Shown here piece by piece: positions 46,600 to 56,787 of a DNA stretch of 64,000 nt. Both the position numbers and the translations under genes were made by a program. The number at the start of each line of letters is the position of its first letter. Position 1 is the first letter of the stretch. The notes beneath the pieces are model-generated. The model did not search any database, had not been told where the DNA came from, and was given only the letters and a program-made list of their open reading frames with translations. Source of the stretch: Plasmopara viticola (taxonomy: Eukaryota > Oomycota > Peronosporomycetes > Peronosporales > Peronosporaceae); NCBI GenBank assembly GCA_001695595.3, contig MBPM02000095.1:62001-126000 (forward strand), read 5' to 3'.

Positions 46600-48230
46600 A
46601 ATTAAAATATGAGCAAAACTCAGCTATCCGATCAGTTCTTATACAAATTTCGCTTCAAAGCGACCCGGAAATCATGTGTCTTTAGGCAATTGCACTCCTT
46701 TCGTCATCGAACTTAACCAAGAATCATACCAGAATGGTAATGTCATTATCGATGCTACAGCTCATCTAATGGAAGTGAAGGATTTGCTTGCCTGCGCAAT
46801 GCATACATCATGCTTCCATACAAGCTTTCGATGAAGAATGGTGGAACTGTATGACAGCTGCTGTTAACCGTTTCTGCGCTACACCCAAATGGGACAACTG
46901 GTTTGTTATTGATAGCATGTGGCTTGAATTCAATGGCTGGTTACAAGCTCTTTTGGAACAATGTACGAGCACATATATGTTATAGTTCTGAGTATGCTGA
47001 AGGCATGGAGCTGACTGATTAGTGAACTCTGATGCTGCTCAATCTGTTTAATACAGCGCTGCCTTATCATCAACCTATGGCGGTGGCTTCTCCGAGAACT
47101 CTGCTTTCTCTTTTTCATTTGCTACTCCTGCCTCCTCTGGCGGTGCTACGGTTGCGCTAGTGATGGTCTCGTCAGACGCCGATTGTTAAATCCTCCTAAT
47201 GCTGGAACTGACTTTACTTCAACTTGGCCTTCGCTCGGTGCGGCTGCGGCTTCAACGAACATTGCTAACCAAACAGCGCGTGGTGCCTTCATTGCTGGAG
47301 TCTTAACGGCTAATGGATTAATGGGAACGTGAAACTACATGCTTAAAAAACTTACTGACCTAAGGAACCAGTTTTGATGGCTATCCTTCAAATTCGTCTC
47401 CATTTCGCGTCAATCACGGAACTTCTGTTGCTGCTGTTGACTCAGTTCCGAGCATGTCTCTAACGAGCACTACTCTTGCATCTGGTAATACTTGTCCGGC
47501 GATGGTATCTGCCTCGAGTACGGGAAAACCTATAGCTGGGTCCCATCTGCGTTTGCTAGATTTAGCATTGCATGGGGGGCTGTTGTCAATTCTCTGGAGC
47601 ATACCATAGTTGGTACCTACATGCCTTTTACAAAATCGCGTCTATACGTACCATTTGTACATCCATTTTTAATCCTGTAAGAAAAGTTCGATTGAAGACT
47701 GCTACGCTCAGTGATTCAATCAGCGAGCTAAATTTGGCAAGAAATCGTCTTGGTAAACACTGCTTTCGATCTTCAACTATCGGCATCCACTAAGAATGCT
47801 AAATGAATCATTCTCCTTACCTTTGTGGAACAAACGAGTAGCTTTGCAACTGCTGCTGTCCAGGAGTTCCTGAATCCTTTTGACTCGGTCCCTTGGACGG
47901 AACATGTATCAGTAATTTTAGCGTACGTATCGGGTCTCAGCAAGTATTTGATATAAGCCATGACTACGACTTCCACCATTTCACCAACAAAGTCGATAAG
48001 ATCTCAGCGATCAACGGTGATCTGACTCCTGAGCTGGTTAATGGACTTCTTGACTACCAGATATCTTGTTGCTGACGTTGGCCGACTAATTGATCGCGAT
48101 GTCCCCGCATCCATTCAAATCCAGGGAACAAACGCCGGATGTCAAGGCTGAAGTACACTGGTCATGGTTGCATTTGAACAGGAACCAACCTATGATGGTC
48201 TGATAGTGAAAATTTTAAAGTTTACTACCC
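46600..48230 (+). pseudogene. Double-jelly-roll major capsid protein, decayed
   Basis: The plus strand carries LRNAYIMLPYKLSMKNGG (46795-46850), then WFVIDSMWLEFNGW (46898-46940), WNNVRAHICYSSEYAEGMEL (46957-47016), an NxAxxxRG-type segment (47270-47290), and near the end LVADVGRLIDRDVPASIQIQ (48060-48120) followed by TLVMVAFEQEPTYDG. This matches the layout of Polinton/virophage major capsid proteins, including the C-terminal 'sIQvqatN...lv..afe' ending. Many stops and shifts show it is dead. Confidence 0.6.
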
Positions 48231-48260
48231 CTTAAGAAGAAACCAGCACCTTTGTTCAGT

Positions 48261-49850
48261 TAGACTAATCGCTTTGGACATTTAACCATAATAAATTGAC
48301 TCTTACGAAGGCAATCGATATAATTGAAATCGATAAGGTATGTTTGTTTTGGAAGACTTACTTCGAAATTTCTTTCACGCCATCATTTATGAGTTATCAT
48401 ATGAGGAACTTCGAGTAAAAAAAATATTTGTATTTTCTTTCCAACATACAAATGGGCTGATTTAATACTCATCGACAATATCCTGGATTAGAAGCATATA
48501 TCTCCTTGATTGGCTTGGTCTTGCATCTTTCAAAAGTTTGTTCGCTTTTCATGGTTTAGGTTGAGTGTATCTATATACATACCCTTTTCTAAAAAAAATA
48601 TCAATTAATAGGAAGGTACGCAGAGGTTTAACCCCTTAATTATGAAATTGATGGTCTTATCTCTCTGGGTCTATTGTTTGGCTGTCTGGTTAGCAATACT
48701 TCCTGGATATTAGAATTATCAGAACCTGCTTTCGACTTATAATTGATGTGATAATTAGTGAAAAGAAAAAAATTGCCGGAGTAATGTGCCAATTTATACA
48801 ACCAGCACAACAATTACGTGGTTTGGTCACAATGTCAAGCAGAGACCTTACCATATTTCTTTTTACGGCTTTTCGCAGCATTTAAGTATACAAATTCGTA
48901 TATATGCCGATCGAGCGTTTGGTGTGAGCAAAAGGCCACTACAGTGGTACTTGTCTACGGCACACTTCGTGCTACGATATGTCAGCTTGTACCATGTTAC
49001 ATATAGCGTGCTGTACAACATAAAGTTGGCTTTTGTATTGTTTTAAGCTTTTCACATATCACACGCCCAGCAGCCCCTCTCGACTCTCATTTTCTAAAAT
49101 CTATGTCAGCCGTAGCTCAGTTTAAACCTTGTGGTCTTTAACGTCCTTCCGAGATACACCACACTACCTCTACTGGGGTCCTAAGTGTCCGGAAGTCTGC
49201 TGGGGTCGCGCACTAAATGCCGACTTAATTTCCTGTCCTGACTTTCCAATACTTAGCATCAGTCATCGTGGGCGCGTAATCCACCCGACGTTTTTGTTCC
49301 GATTCATTTCCGTGTCGGAAATGCCTCGACTTGTTGCGTTAGTACCACAAGGGCACGTGTTTCGTTTTTAGATAGCATTCATAGCGTCACTTTTTGGCTA
49401 CTTGTCCCATTCCTAATATCCTTAGAAGTGAGATAGCGCTCCGTGTATCTCTTTTTGCCACACTGCAGTGCAGCCAAAATCTCTATACTCTGTGTCGGTA
49501 AGATCTTGGTCTCAAATGTGTGCAGCATACGCTGTGTTGCGGGCCGATACCTTTTTCGATCTATCACTCTTTAGTCAATTGAGTTCAACTATCCTCACAA
49601 TCCTGATCTTTTCGTGTTCTTGTCTATTGCTGTTTGCTAGCACACTCTGCAAAAAAGAGCTGTCTTGGTTATGCTGAGAAAAAGCATAAGTTCAGGTCTC
49701 AGACCTCTATTTTGGAGTTAGAGCTTTTTGATGAACAAGCTGCTTGCTACCCAAGCACATTGCTAGGGCTCTTCTCACTTGGCTCGAAAATGATTATGTT
49801 ATTATTACACGCAGCAAACTTTGTATTTGAAGAGATTAACTTACTTGCCA
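48261..49850. other. Right flank of the viral element; possible copia fragment
   Basis: Around 48800-49030 one plus frame reads WCEQKATTVVLVYGT, which may be a distorted copia RNase H (K-x-x-TVALS) segment; this is weak. 49129-49371 holds an 80-codon frame without motif. Nothing else was recognised. Confidence 0.3.
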
Positions 49851-52375
49851 CTCCATAAGTTGCAAGGGATCTACTGAGTGGTGATCGTAAAACAAAGAAC
49901 CTACTGCATGTCAGGATTGACATTGTTGTCTCCAAGCTAAGCCAGTTTGGGCGAGGCACTACGACTGCGCGTGAAGTGGACATAAACCATTGAGGGATGA
50001 TCATGACACGTAGAGCTTGTATATGTCACCAGAGACGTAGCTGTTCCAAAAGGTAAGAAGAAGGGCAAGTAGAAATTATCATATAGCATAGAATTTGTTG
50101 TGTACAGGATTCTATTTTTTTGGTCAAGTTGACATGGGTGACGAGAGCCGTACCATTTCGCGTGAGTGGCCTGTAATATAATTCGCAAAATGACACGAAT
50201 GTTATTTTCTCCGAGTCGACTAAAAGTTTGCCCATTGATCGCGTGTGAAGTGCACATTCCATTAAACGGTGAGCTACGGTCATTATTCAATATTAATTTT
50301 TACACTCCACGCGAAGTCGTAGGACCTCGCCAAAGTTTGCATTGGCTTGATAATACCTATATCATGTTTTTGACATGCTATAAACTCTATGTCATACAAG
50401 CACCACTAAGTGGCTGATTTGCCACTTACACGCATTGGTTGGGCCACCTTACCCACCCCTACCTTGCTACCACTTGACAAGATCCGCAAACACAACCATG
50501 TCATGTATTCTGCGCAGCACATTTTTGTTTACAATTACCTTTACTCGCCCCTCCTTGCCACCTTGACTTAAAGACAATGATGTCATAACGACAGGCAACA
50601 AGCTGTAAGTGTTACGATCACCAACCACACTCAACAGATTATACTACATTTCACGCGCACTCGTGGGGCCTCACCCAAATTGACCTCGTTTGATGTTAAA
50701 GTGACTCTTCTTACATGGAACACGTGCTGTGTCGTACAAAGACTGCTAAGCCGTTTCCTTGCCACTCAAGTTAATTAGGTAGGTGCTTCCCACTCATACC
50801 ACCTTGACTTGAGAACAACCATGTACGCAGCACATCACATGTGACATGCTGCTCTTCGTCGTACAAGCCTTAATTAACTTGAGCTAAGAATAAATTATGT
50901 ACGCACCAAATTATGTGCTGCAAGCTGTGGCCCTTTCATACTCTGTGATTCTTAGCGCACAGTTTATGGGCCTCGCCTGAGTTACCTCTGCTCAAAGGCA
51001 ACCGTGTCACTTTTGTCATGTAGTTGCAATGTGTCCAACGAGCACCACTTAGTGTTTAACTTGCCACTCACGCGAAATATTATAATTCTCGTCACCCATA
51101 TCACCCTGGCTTGACTGCTACCATATCATTTATGTCTCGCAGCGAATTATGTGATTTGTTTTTTGGTACTTGCGGTTCCTGATTACCTTAAATCATGCAA
51201 TTCATGACTTGCTGCAAACTTTTAGTCGTACGATCACCGCTCGATGGCTTATAAGATGAGCCCTACCAATGCACGTAAGTCGCAAGAAACCCCTTCAGCG
51301 GTGCTCATAAGACATGCTACCGGCTGTGTTCACGGTAGTCTGCAAGCCAAGAAAAATTGGATACGACCTTGTGACTGTGTGATGGAGCTCACACATATCA
51401 TTCTAAGATAATTGATAGACTCAAAGCAAGCAGCATGTAAGAAGTGACATGCTTGTCTTCGAGGCCAGGTGATAAATTATAGCGAGTAGAAATAATTGGA
51501 AACACAGAAATTGCTGCGTAACCTGAATTACATTATCATTCAAATCAATGCTATACGAATAAAGAGGTTTTATCATGTGCCCATCGAAGAGTCTCGCTCA
51601 CAGTGCTTTGGCTCGAGATAAGCCGTGTAGTTTCTGACATGTAGCACGTGCCATATCTTAGGAGTACGGCTTATTGGCTTATCTACGATTAACAATCAAG
51701 TACGCTGCAAATACTGTGCCCAAGGATTTCATTGCTCGCCACTTATTACAATCTTGGCCTGAACACAATCATGTCTTTCATGACTTGCTGCAAGCTCTAA
51801 GTGTTACAATTATCACCCAATGCTGAATTCGAGATCTCAAGTGAAGTCGAAGGGCCTCGCCCAAAGTGCCTAGGCTCGACACTAACCATTTAATTTCTGA
51901 CAAGCAGCGAGCGCTTTGTCGTAATATCACCGCTTTACGGTTTATGTGCGCATCGAAAGGCCTCGCCCACAGATTTTTGGGTTCAGACCAGCCGCGTAAT
52001 TTATAACTAGCTCTAATTGGGAGAGCTTATCTCACCCGCACCATCTTAACCTAGTAGCATTCGTGCTCGAAGCAAAATTTGAGCTTGACAAAAAGAATAC
52101 TTGCCATTCCTTATCAGCTAGTTTTGAAGACAACAATATCTCTCATAACAAGCTGCAAGCTCTAAGTGCTACGGCATCTACTCAATGCTGTAATATATAC
52201 ATCACGTACAATCAAAGGGCCTAGCCCAAACGTGTCATCTCTGACACGTAGCGAATACTGTGTCTTACGAGCATGGCCAAACGGATCACTTGCCACCCAC
52301 GCGAATTAGCTCAGCCTTCCCACTCAAGTCACAATAGTAAATAAGGGAGCCGCTAACTTCCACCTAATTTTCGCC
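49851..52375. repeat. Degenerate satellite-like array, units of roughly 300 bp
   Basis: A block GG(G/A)CCTCGCCCAAA, then GGCTTGA(A)GACAACCATGTCA, TGACATG(C/T)AGCAAGCTCT, TACGATCACCACTCA and CTTGCCACTCACGCGAA recurs. The first element appears at about 50323, 50666, 50967, 51870, 51959 and 52214, with weaker copies near 51587. Spacing is mostly 280-340 bp, and each unit seems to contain two related halves. Parts are inverted (for example 49851-49990 and 51420-51470). It continues right of the MULE at about 54720-54840. Units are much diverged, so the array is old. No protein is encoded. Confidence 0.7.
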
Positions 52376-54683
52376 AACTTCCACCCAGTCTGCGATTATA
52401 TAGAACCCCTAACCCCAATACACAACGGTGATCGGCTACAGTTGCTCAAAAATAAATCTAAGGACTGTAACCTCCAACGCAAATGTGAAAGATTGCGCAT
52501 CGCATCGTCATCTCTTACTCAACGCCCACCAAAACGTACATTTTTTACGTTAAGACACTTCAGCTTTTACGATCTTCACAATGAACTGCCTCCAAAATAT
52601 TTCTGAGCGTACCTACGGCAGTCTGAAAGAGGCACGCGATACGTTCGACAACCTATTGCTGATTGAAGGATTTGTTTTGAGGGTCAGAAATACCAGAAAA
52701 GTTGGTCACAGAGCCGATGGTGAAGTGAAGACTGTTTGCCTGGAATGCTCTTGTTCTGGGAAAGCAGCCACACCAACACCGTTTGAACGGCGCAAAAAAA
52801 TTCGCGCGAACCGGCGTACCAACTGTCAATTTCCTTAACTGTCCGTCGGATGAAAGTAGCAGAAGAACAGTGCGACTGAGCCGTGGAGCTTGATAATGCC
52901 GAGCACAAACACGAACCTTTTCCAGACCCAGCGCGAGGAAATTACTTGTCCCTGTCGATCTCTTCTAGCACCTACGCGTATTGTCGCCGCAATGCGCGAC
53001 CAGGAAATCACCGCCACACCTCGTGATGTGTACAACATTCGCGAACTAGAGTGCAGACGCGTCCTGGCTGGAAGGTCCCCAATTGCTGTGTTGCTTGATT
53101 GCCTTGAGGCCACTGCTTTTGATGCCCCTTACTACACGAAATTTGACAACCTTCGACGCCTTACCCACCTTTTCATTGTCTCTCCTTCGCACCTTTTCCG
53201 CCTGCAAGGTCTGGTGGATCGATTCAACATACAAAACGAACTGTTTTGGTCTGTCTTTGATGCACGTTGTGGGGGTGACAGCTACATCGCAATCTTTCAC
53301 CTCTGCGTACTGATTTATGACATCAGAAAAAGAAAAGAACTATCTCTGGGCGGTGCGCTTCATGGCGTGCGTCTTTGGTCAGTATTCGGTTGTCCCGAGA
53401 ACTTTTGTCACAGACCGAGAACTCGGGCTGATGAACGCCCTTGATAGCGTTTTTCCTACTGCCAACCATCTACTTTGTCGCTGGCATATCTCCAAGAATA
53501 TCATGGCAAAGCTGCGGAGAACGTTTGAGAGTATTGATACCTTTACAGAACTGGTTCGGCAATGGAATGCTCTTGTGTTCGCGTCGAGAGTCAGCTCATT
53601 CGACCAGCAGCATGCAGCCATGTGGCAAAACTTCCCTACTCATATTATACGTACCTGGATAACACGTGGCTCATCTACAAAGACCGATTTGTTGCTGCCT
53701 TCATGCGCAATAAATTACACTTCGGTCTTACCACCACATCAAAGACGAGAGTGTGCATTCGACATTGAAAAAGTGGATCTCTGTCCCCACTGGCGATCTT
53801 TTCGCGGCGGACGGCGCCTGCAGACTTGCTTGCCATGGGCAACTCGCTGCAGTCAAGCTCAAAACTGCGCACGCAAGAAAACATTTCGAGCAAGAATAGC
53901 GGCAGCGACAGCACCTACAGCAGCAGGAGTGGTGCCGTTATGTCTCAGCGAATTTGGTACCCATTGGTGGTTGGTGCAGCCATCTCGCGCAACCGTAGTC
54001 ACTGGAGCCCCGCCGTCGATTAAGTAATTCTCGACCATCTTGGCGAATTGCCCGCTGCTGAAGTCCAGAATCCTCCAATGATTCGCAGTCGTGGTCGTCC
54101 GGTCGGCTCCTTGGGTACATCACAATCGACACAGCGCAATCCTTTGGAGTTTGAGCTTGTTGAAGCAACTTTGAGGCCGCGAAGGAAATGCCGACAATGC
54201 AAGCAACCTGGTTATGATATCAGAACATGCCGACAACCACCTCTTGATGCATCAATGCCTCCATCGATGTATGTATCGACCCCTCCCGCGGTCAATCTTG
54301 ATGCCCTGGGTTCTGGTTCTGACTGGGAGCACTTTACGTGGCCACCTGAGGCTACTGCGCAGCAGCTAGAGGAGCTGAAAGCATTGACGGAAGTGAACCA
54401 CGGGTAATGTCGGTGGTGTCAAGGCACACGCTAACACTGTCTGAAGGCATTTTGGCATTGACGCATGCCTGCGTTAGAATGCATGCTCTTAATTGTCCTT
54501 AGATAAATGAGTTTTCCCCTTTTAGAGTGACTACAGCAGATTGTGCATTCATATTGACATGGGGAAAAAGTAGATTGAGCAAAGCTGCCTTTTGTATATT
54601 TTGTCACGATAGAGGTATTTATAGCCAATCACCGTTGTGTATCGGGTTAGGGGTTCTATATAATTGCAGACTGGGTGGAAGTT
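52376..54683 (+). mobile_element. MULE (Mutator-like) transposon with 62-bp terminal inverted repeats
   Basis: The terminal inverted repeats at 52376-52438 and 54622-54683 are about 95 percent identical. Their outer ends read AACTTCCACCCAGTCTGC, followed by ATTATATAGAACCCCTAACC and CACAACGGTGAT. The element is 2.3 kb and carries one degenerate transposase gene. A 9-bp target duplication could not be identified. It has inserted into the satellite-like array, whose units occur on both sides. Confidence 0.85.
52581..54407 (+). pseudogene. MULE transposase, interrupted
   Basis: The ATG is at 52581. The N-terminal part has a FAR1/FLYWCH-like Cys-rich DNA-binding region (VCLECSCSG...RRTNCQF). The DDE core shows WIDSTYKTNCFGLSLMHVVG (first Asp, 53210-53270), then FVTDRELGLMNAL (second Asp) and a CxxH helix LLCRWHISKN (53480-53500). 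Further on are YLDNTWLIYKDRF and STLKKWISVPTGDL, then a C-terminal knuckle CRQCKQPGYDIRTC (about 54188-54230) in which the usual His is not in place. Inactivating changes include frameshifts near 52835, between 52990 and 53190, near 53645 and near 53755, and an in-frame TGA at 53311-53313 where the family has a residue just before FMTSEKEKNY. It is non-functional as written. Confidence 0.85.
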
Positions 54684-55049
54684 AGATTAAAAAAATATCA
54701 CAACTGGCAACGAGCAAACTGTGTGGTCTACTTCAGTTTGATGACCGACAACCATGTAGTTATGGTATGCTCATCACGCACGGCTGCAGGGCCTCGCGCT
54801 TAAGCTTGAAGACAACTATAGAAAGGTCAAACTATCATTCAGACGTGGACATGCCACCAATATTACATTCTGTAAACACGTGAATGCGTTTTAATCATTA
54901 ACTTTTACAAAGGTCTATTTTTTTGAGGCACAACTTAAACTATCTGGCAAAACTTGGGGGCATCGCACGACTAATTTACACAAAGCCTCCTCCATTCGTT
55001 ACTTTCTGCATCGGCTAGCGTCCAGCGGCTTAACGCAAAATCTACTGCT
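54684..55049. repeat. Right remainder of the satellite-like array, then TIM44 3' flank
   Basis: About 54720-54840 contains ACCATGTAGTTATGG, ATGCTCATCACGCACGGCTG and AGGGCCTCGCGCTTAAGCTT, the same order of blocks as the array left of the MULE. 54900-55049 is plain 3' flank. Confidence 0.5.
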
Positions 55050-56639
55050 CTAATAATAACGTTCGCCACGCTGCATATGGAGGTCAACAATTTTCCACTG
55101 TAACGTCTCCTGTTCCTCGTCGTAGTTGCGCTGGAAGGCGAAAACGTAAAAGTAGGCCAAAACCTCGTCCTCGGATCCGTCCACCACTTCTCCCTCACGA
55201 TTGCGAATGCAGTTGATCTGCTGAGCCTGGAACCGCATGAGAATGATAGGAGCCTGCTTATCCTCAGCCTTTCGTTAAGCAACATCGTATGAGCAAATAC
55301 AGCAACTTCAAAAGTACTAAAAAGACACTCGTCGTACCGTAGCCTCCATCACTTCCGCGTTGTCAATGCTGAGCACGTGCGGATCCATCACTAAGCCCGC
55401 CGACTTGCGCTCACGAATTGCGAGGTTGACACGCGAGTAAGCCGCCTCACCGAACCACTTTTTCAAGTCACGACTGTTGCCTAGCAAAAAAGCCTTAAGC
55501 ACTCCAGGCAGAACAGTCTCTTCAATGTTCCTCTTCCACTCTTCCAATATGAAATTAGGCTCAGCACGACGAATTTCCTTAATTGCAACACCCATCGAAG
55601 TTTCGCCAAAAAGTCCATCATAAATGGAAGAAAGGCGGTACATCCAAGGGTTTTGACTGGTTTCCCAAATTTCCAAAACTTCTTCTTGAACATCGCTAAT
55701 TTTATTTTTGACCTGCTTTGTTCTCTGCTGCACCTTCTTCCCCGTCTCCGTCTTGGCCGCGTGTTTGGCAGCTTCTAAAATACCTTTAATAATGGGCGCT
55801 TCTCGAAGGCGAGCACTCACACGTAGCCAGGTGCTTTCGTCCTCTTTTACTGCCACCAATGCGCTAGTACCGCTATACTTCGTCGGTTTTTCGTCGTCGC
55901 TCTTTGATTTTCTTGCTTTTTGCATTGATGGCGCTTTTACTGAAGCCAAAGCTTCATCCACCGTCTGCTTTTCCCGCCTGCCAAAAAGCTCCTGTGCTGC
56001 CACTTTCCACTCGTCGCTCAAAACCGACCATTTGCTCGAATTAACAACTTTGTTGCTCTGGGTAAAAATGTCGACAAAAATCTTATTGATAAACGTACGC
56101 GCGCCGCCCAAAATATCGCTAGTCTGCTCGGTTTTTTTAAAGTTAAAAAGGAAGTTATTGTAAGCAATCTCAAGCCACATAATACGTTGGAACCATGAGC
56201 TTACCTCAGAGCCTTCTCTTTTAATCTTGCTTTGATCATCGTCTTGAGTAGCTTGCGAATTTGCAGCATCTTCGTCAGAATTCGCTTCGACGTTCTTTTT
56301 TGCAATGGTAGGAGCCTTGCCATCCTTCTCGTACAGCATTTTCAACTTTCCTGAAGCTTGCGACACTTTCTTTTGAGATTGATTTGATACCTCTTCAGCC
56401 ATCGACATGGAGTCGTCCTTCAGTTGCCTCTCAATGCTCTGCAGTTGCTCCTCGGTCTTTTCGGTCTTCTCAAAGGATCGTTTGTTCTTAACCGTCTCAT
56501 TTTTTAGATTGATTTTTATATCTGCGTTGGAGCCGAAATCGCGCCACTGCGATTGCAAGTATACCGGTGCCCGCGATAAAGTTATTTGGCTTCTGCTAAG
56601 GCCGGCGAGGCGAACACATCGATTTGAGAGGCCAAGCAT
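55050..56639 (-). CDS. TIM44: TIM44, mitochondrial inner-membrane import motor subunit
   Basis: Peripheral matrix-side subunit of the TIM23 complex that tethers mtHsp70 (PAM motor) to the import channel. Two exons: 56639-55338 and 55268-55050, with a 69-bp intron (GTACGA/AAAG, phase 0), giving 506 residues. The first ATG is at 56639; upstream in-frame codons have only a TTG. The N-terminus MLGLSNRCVRLAGLSRSQ is Arg/Ser-rich without acids, a typical presequence. A charged, Lys/Glu-rich segment (about 50-170) resembles the membrane and motor-binding region. The C-terminal Tim44 domain (about 330-506) includes EIRRAEPNFILEEW, LPGVLKAFLLGNSRDLKKWF and, in exon 2, PIILMRFQAQQINCIRN, then a DEVLAYFYVFAFQRN block and a terminal WKIVDLHMQ. 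It is divergent with the HAS1 gene. Confidence 0.93.
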
Positions 56640-56787
56640 CGTGAAATGTGCGGTGGTGCAATCAAATATAATCTCACTTTTTGTCCAATCCACGCATTTC
56701 AGTAGACACGCAGCGTCCCCACCAGCCAAAAGTAGCGATAAGCTTGGCTATGAGCGTTTCTATATGCGAAATTAGCTAAGTAGCCGG
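56640..56787. promoter_or_regulatory. Bidirectional intergenic region between TIM44 and HAS1
   Basis: 148 bp separates the two divergent start codons. A CCAAT box lies at 56685-56689 (TTGTCCAATCC), about 100 bp from the HAS1 ATG and 46 bp from the TIM44 ATG. No clear oomycete initiator was seen. Shared control is inferred from the layout. Confidence 0.45.

Larger units (their letters stand above)
37316..48260. mobile_element. Endogenous Polinton/Maverick-like viral element, decayed
   Basis: About 11 kb holding remains of at least four hallmark genes of Polintons and Polinton-like viruses: protein-primed DNA polymerase B, fibre with Peptidase_S74 domain, penton-type minor capsid protein and double-jelly-roll major capsid protein, listed separately. 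Several unassigned coding-like stretches lie between them. All are interrupted by stops and shifts, so the element is inactive. Integrase, packaging ATPase, maturation protease and terminal inverted repeats were looked for by eye and not found, and both limits are approximate. The genes lie on both strands, which suggests rearrangement or a bidirectional layout. Confidence 0.75.

Noticed and set aside
55708..56163. 151-codon plus-strand frame across TIM44 exon 1
   Set aside because: It is antisense to conserved TIM44 coding sequence.
56640..56729. Thirty extra in-frame codons before the TIM44 ATG
   Set aside because: The upstream start would be TTG, and the ATG at 56639 begins a proper mitochondrial presequence.
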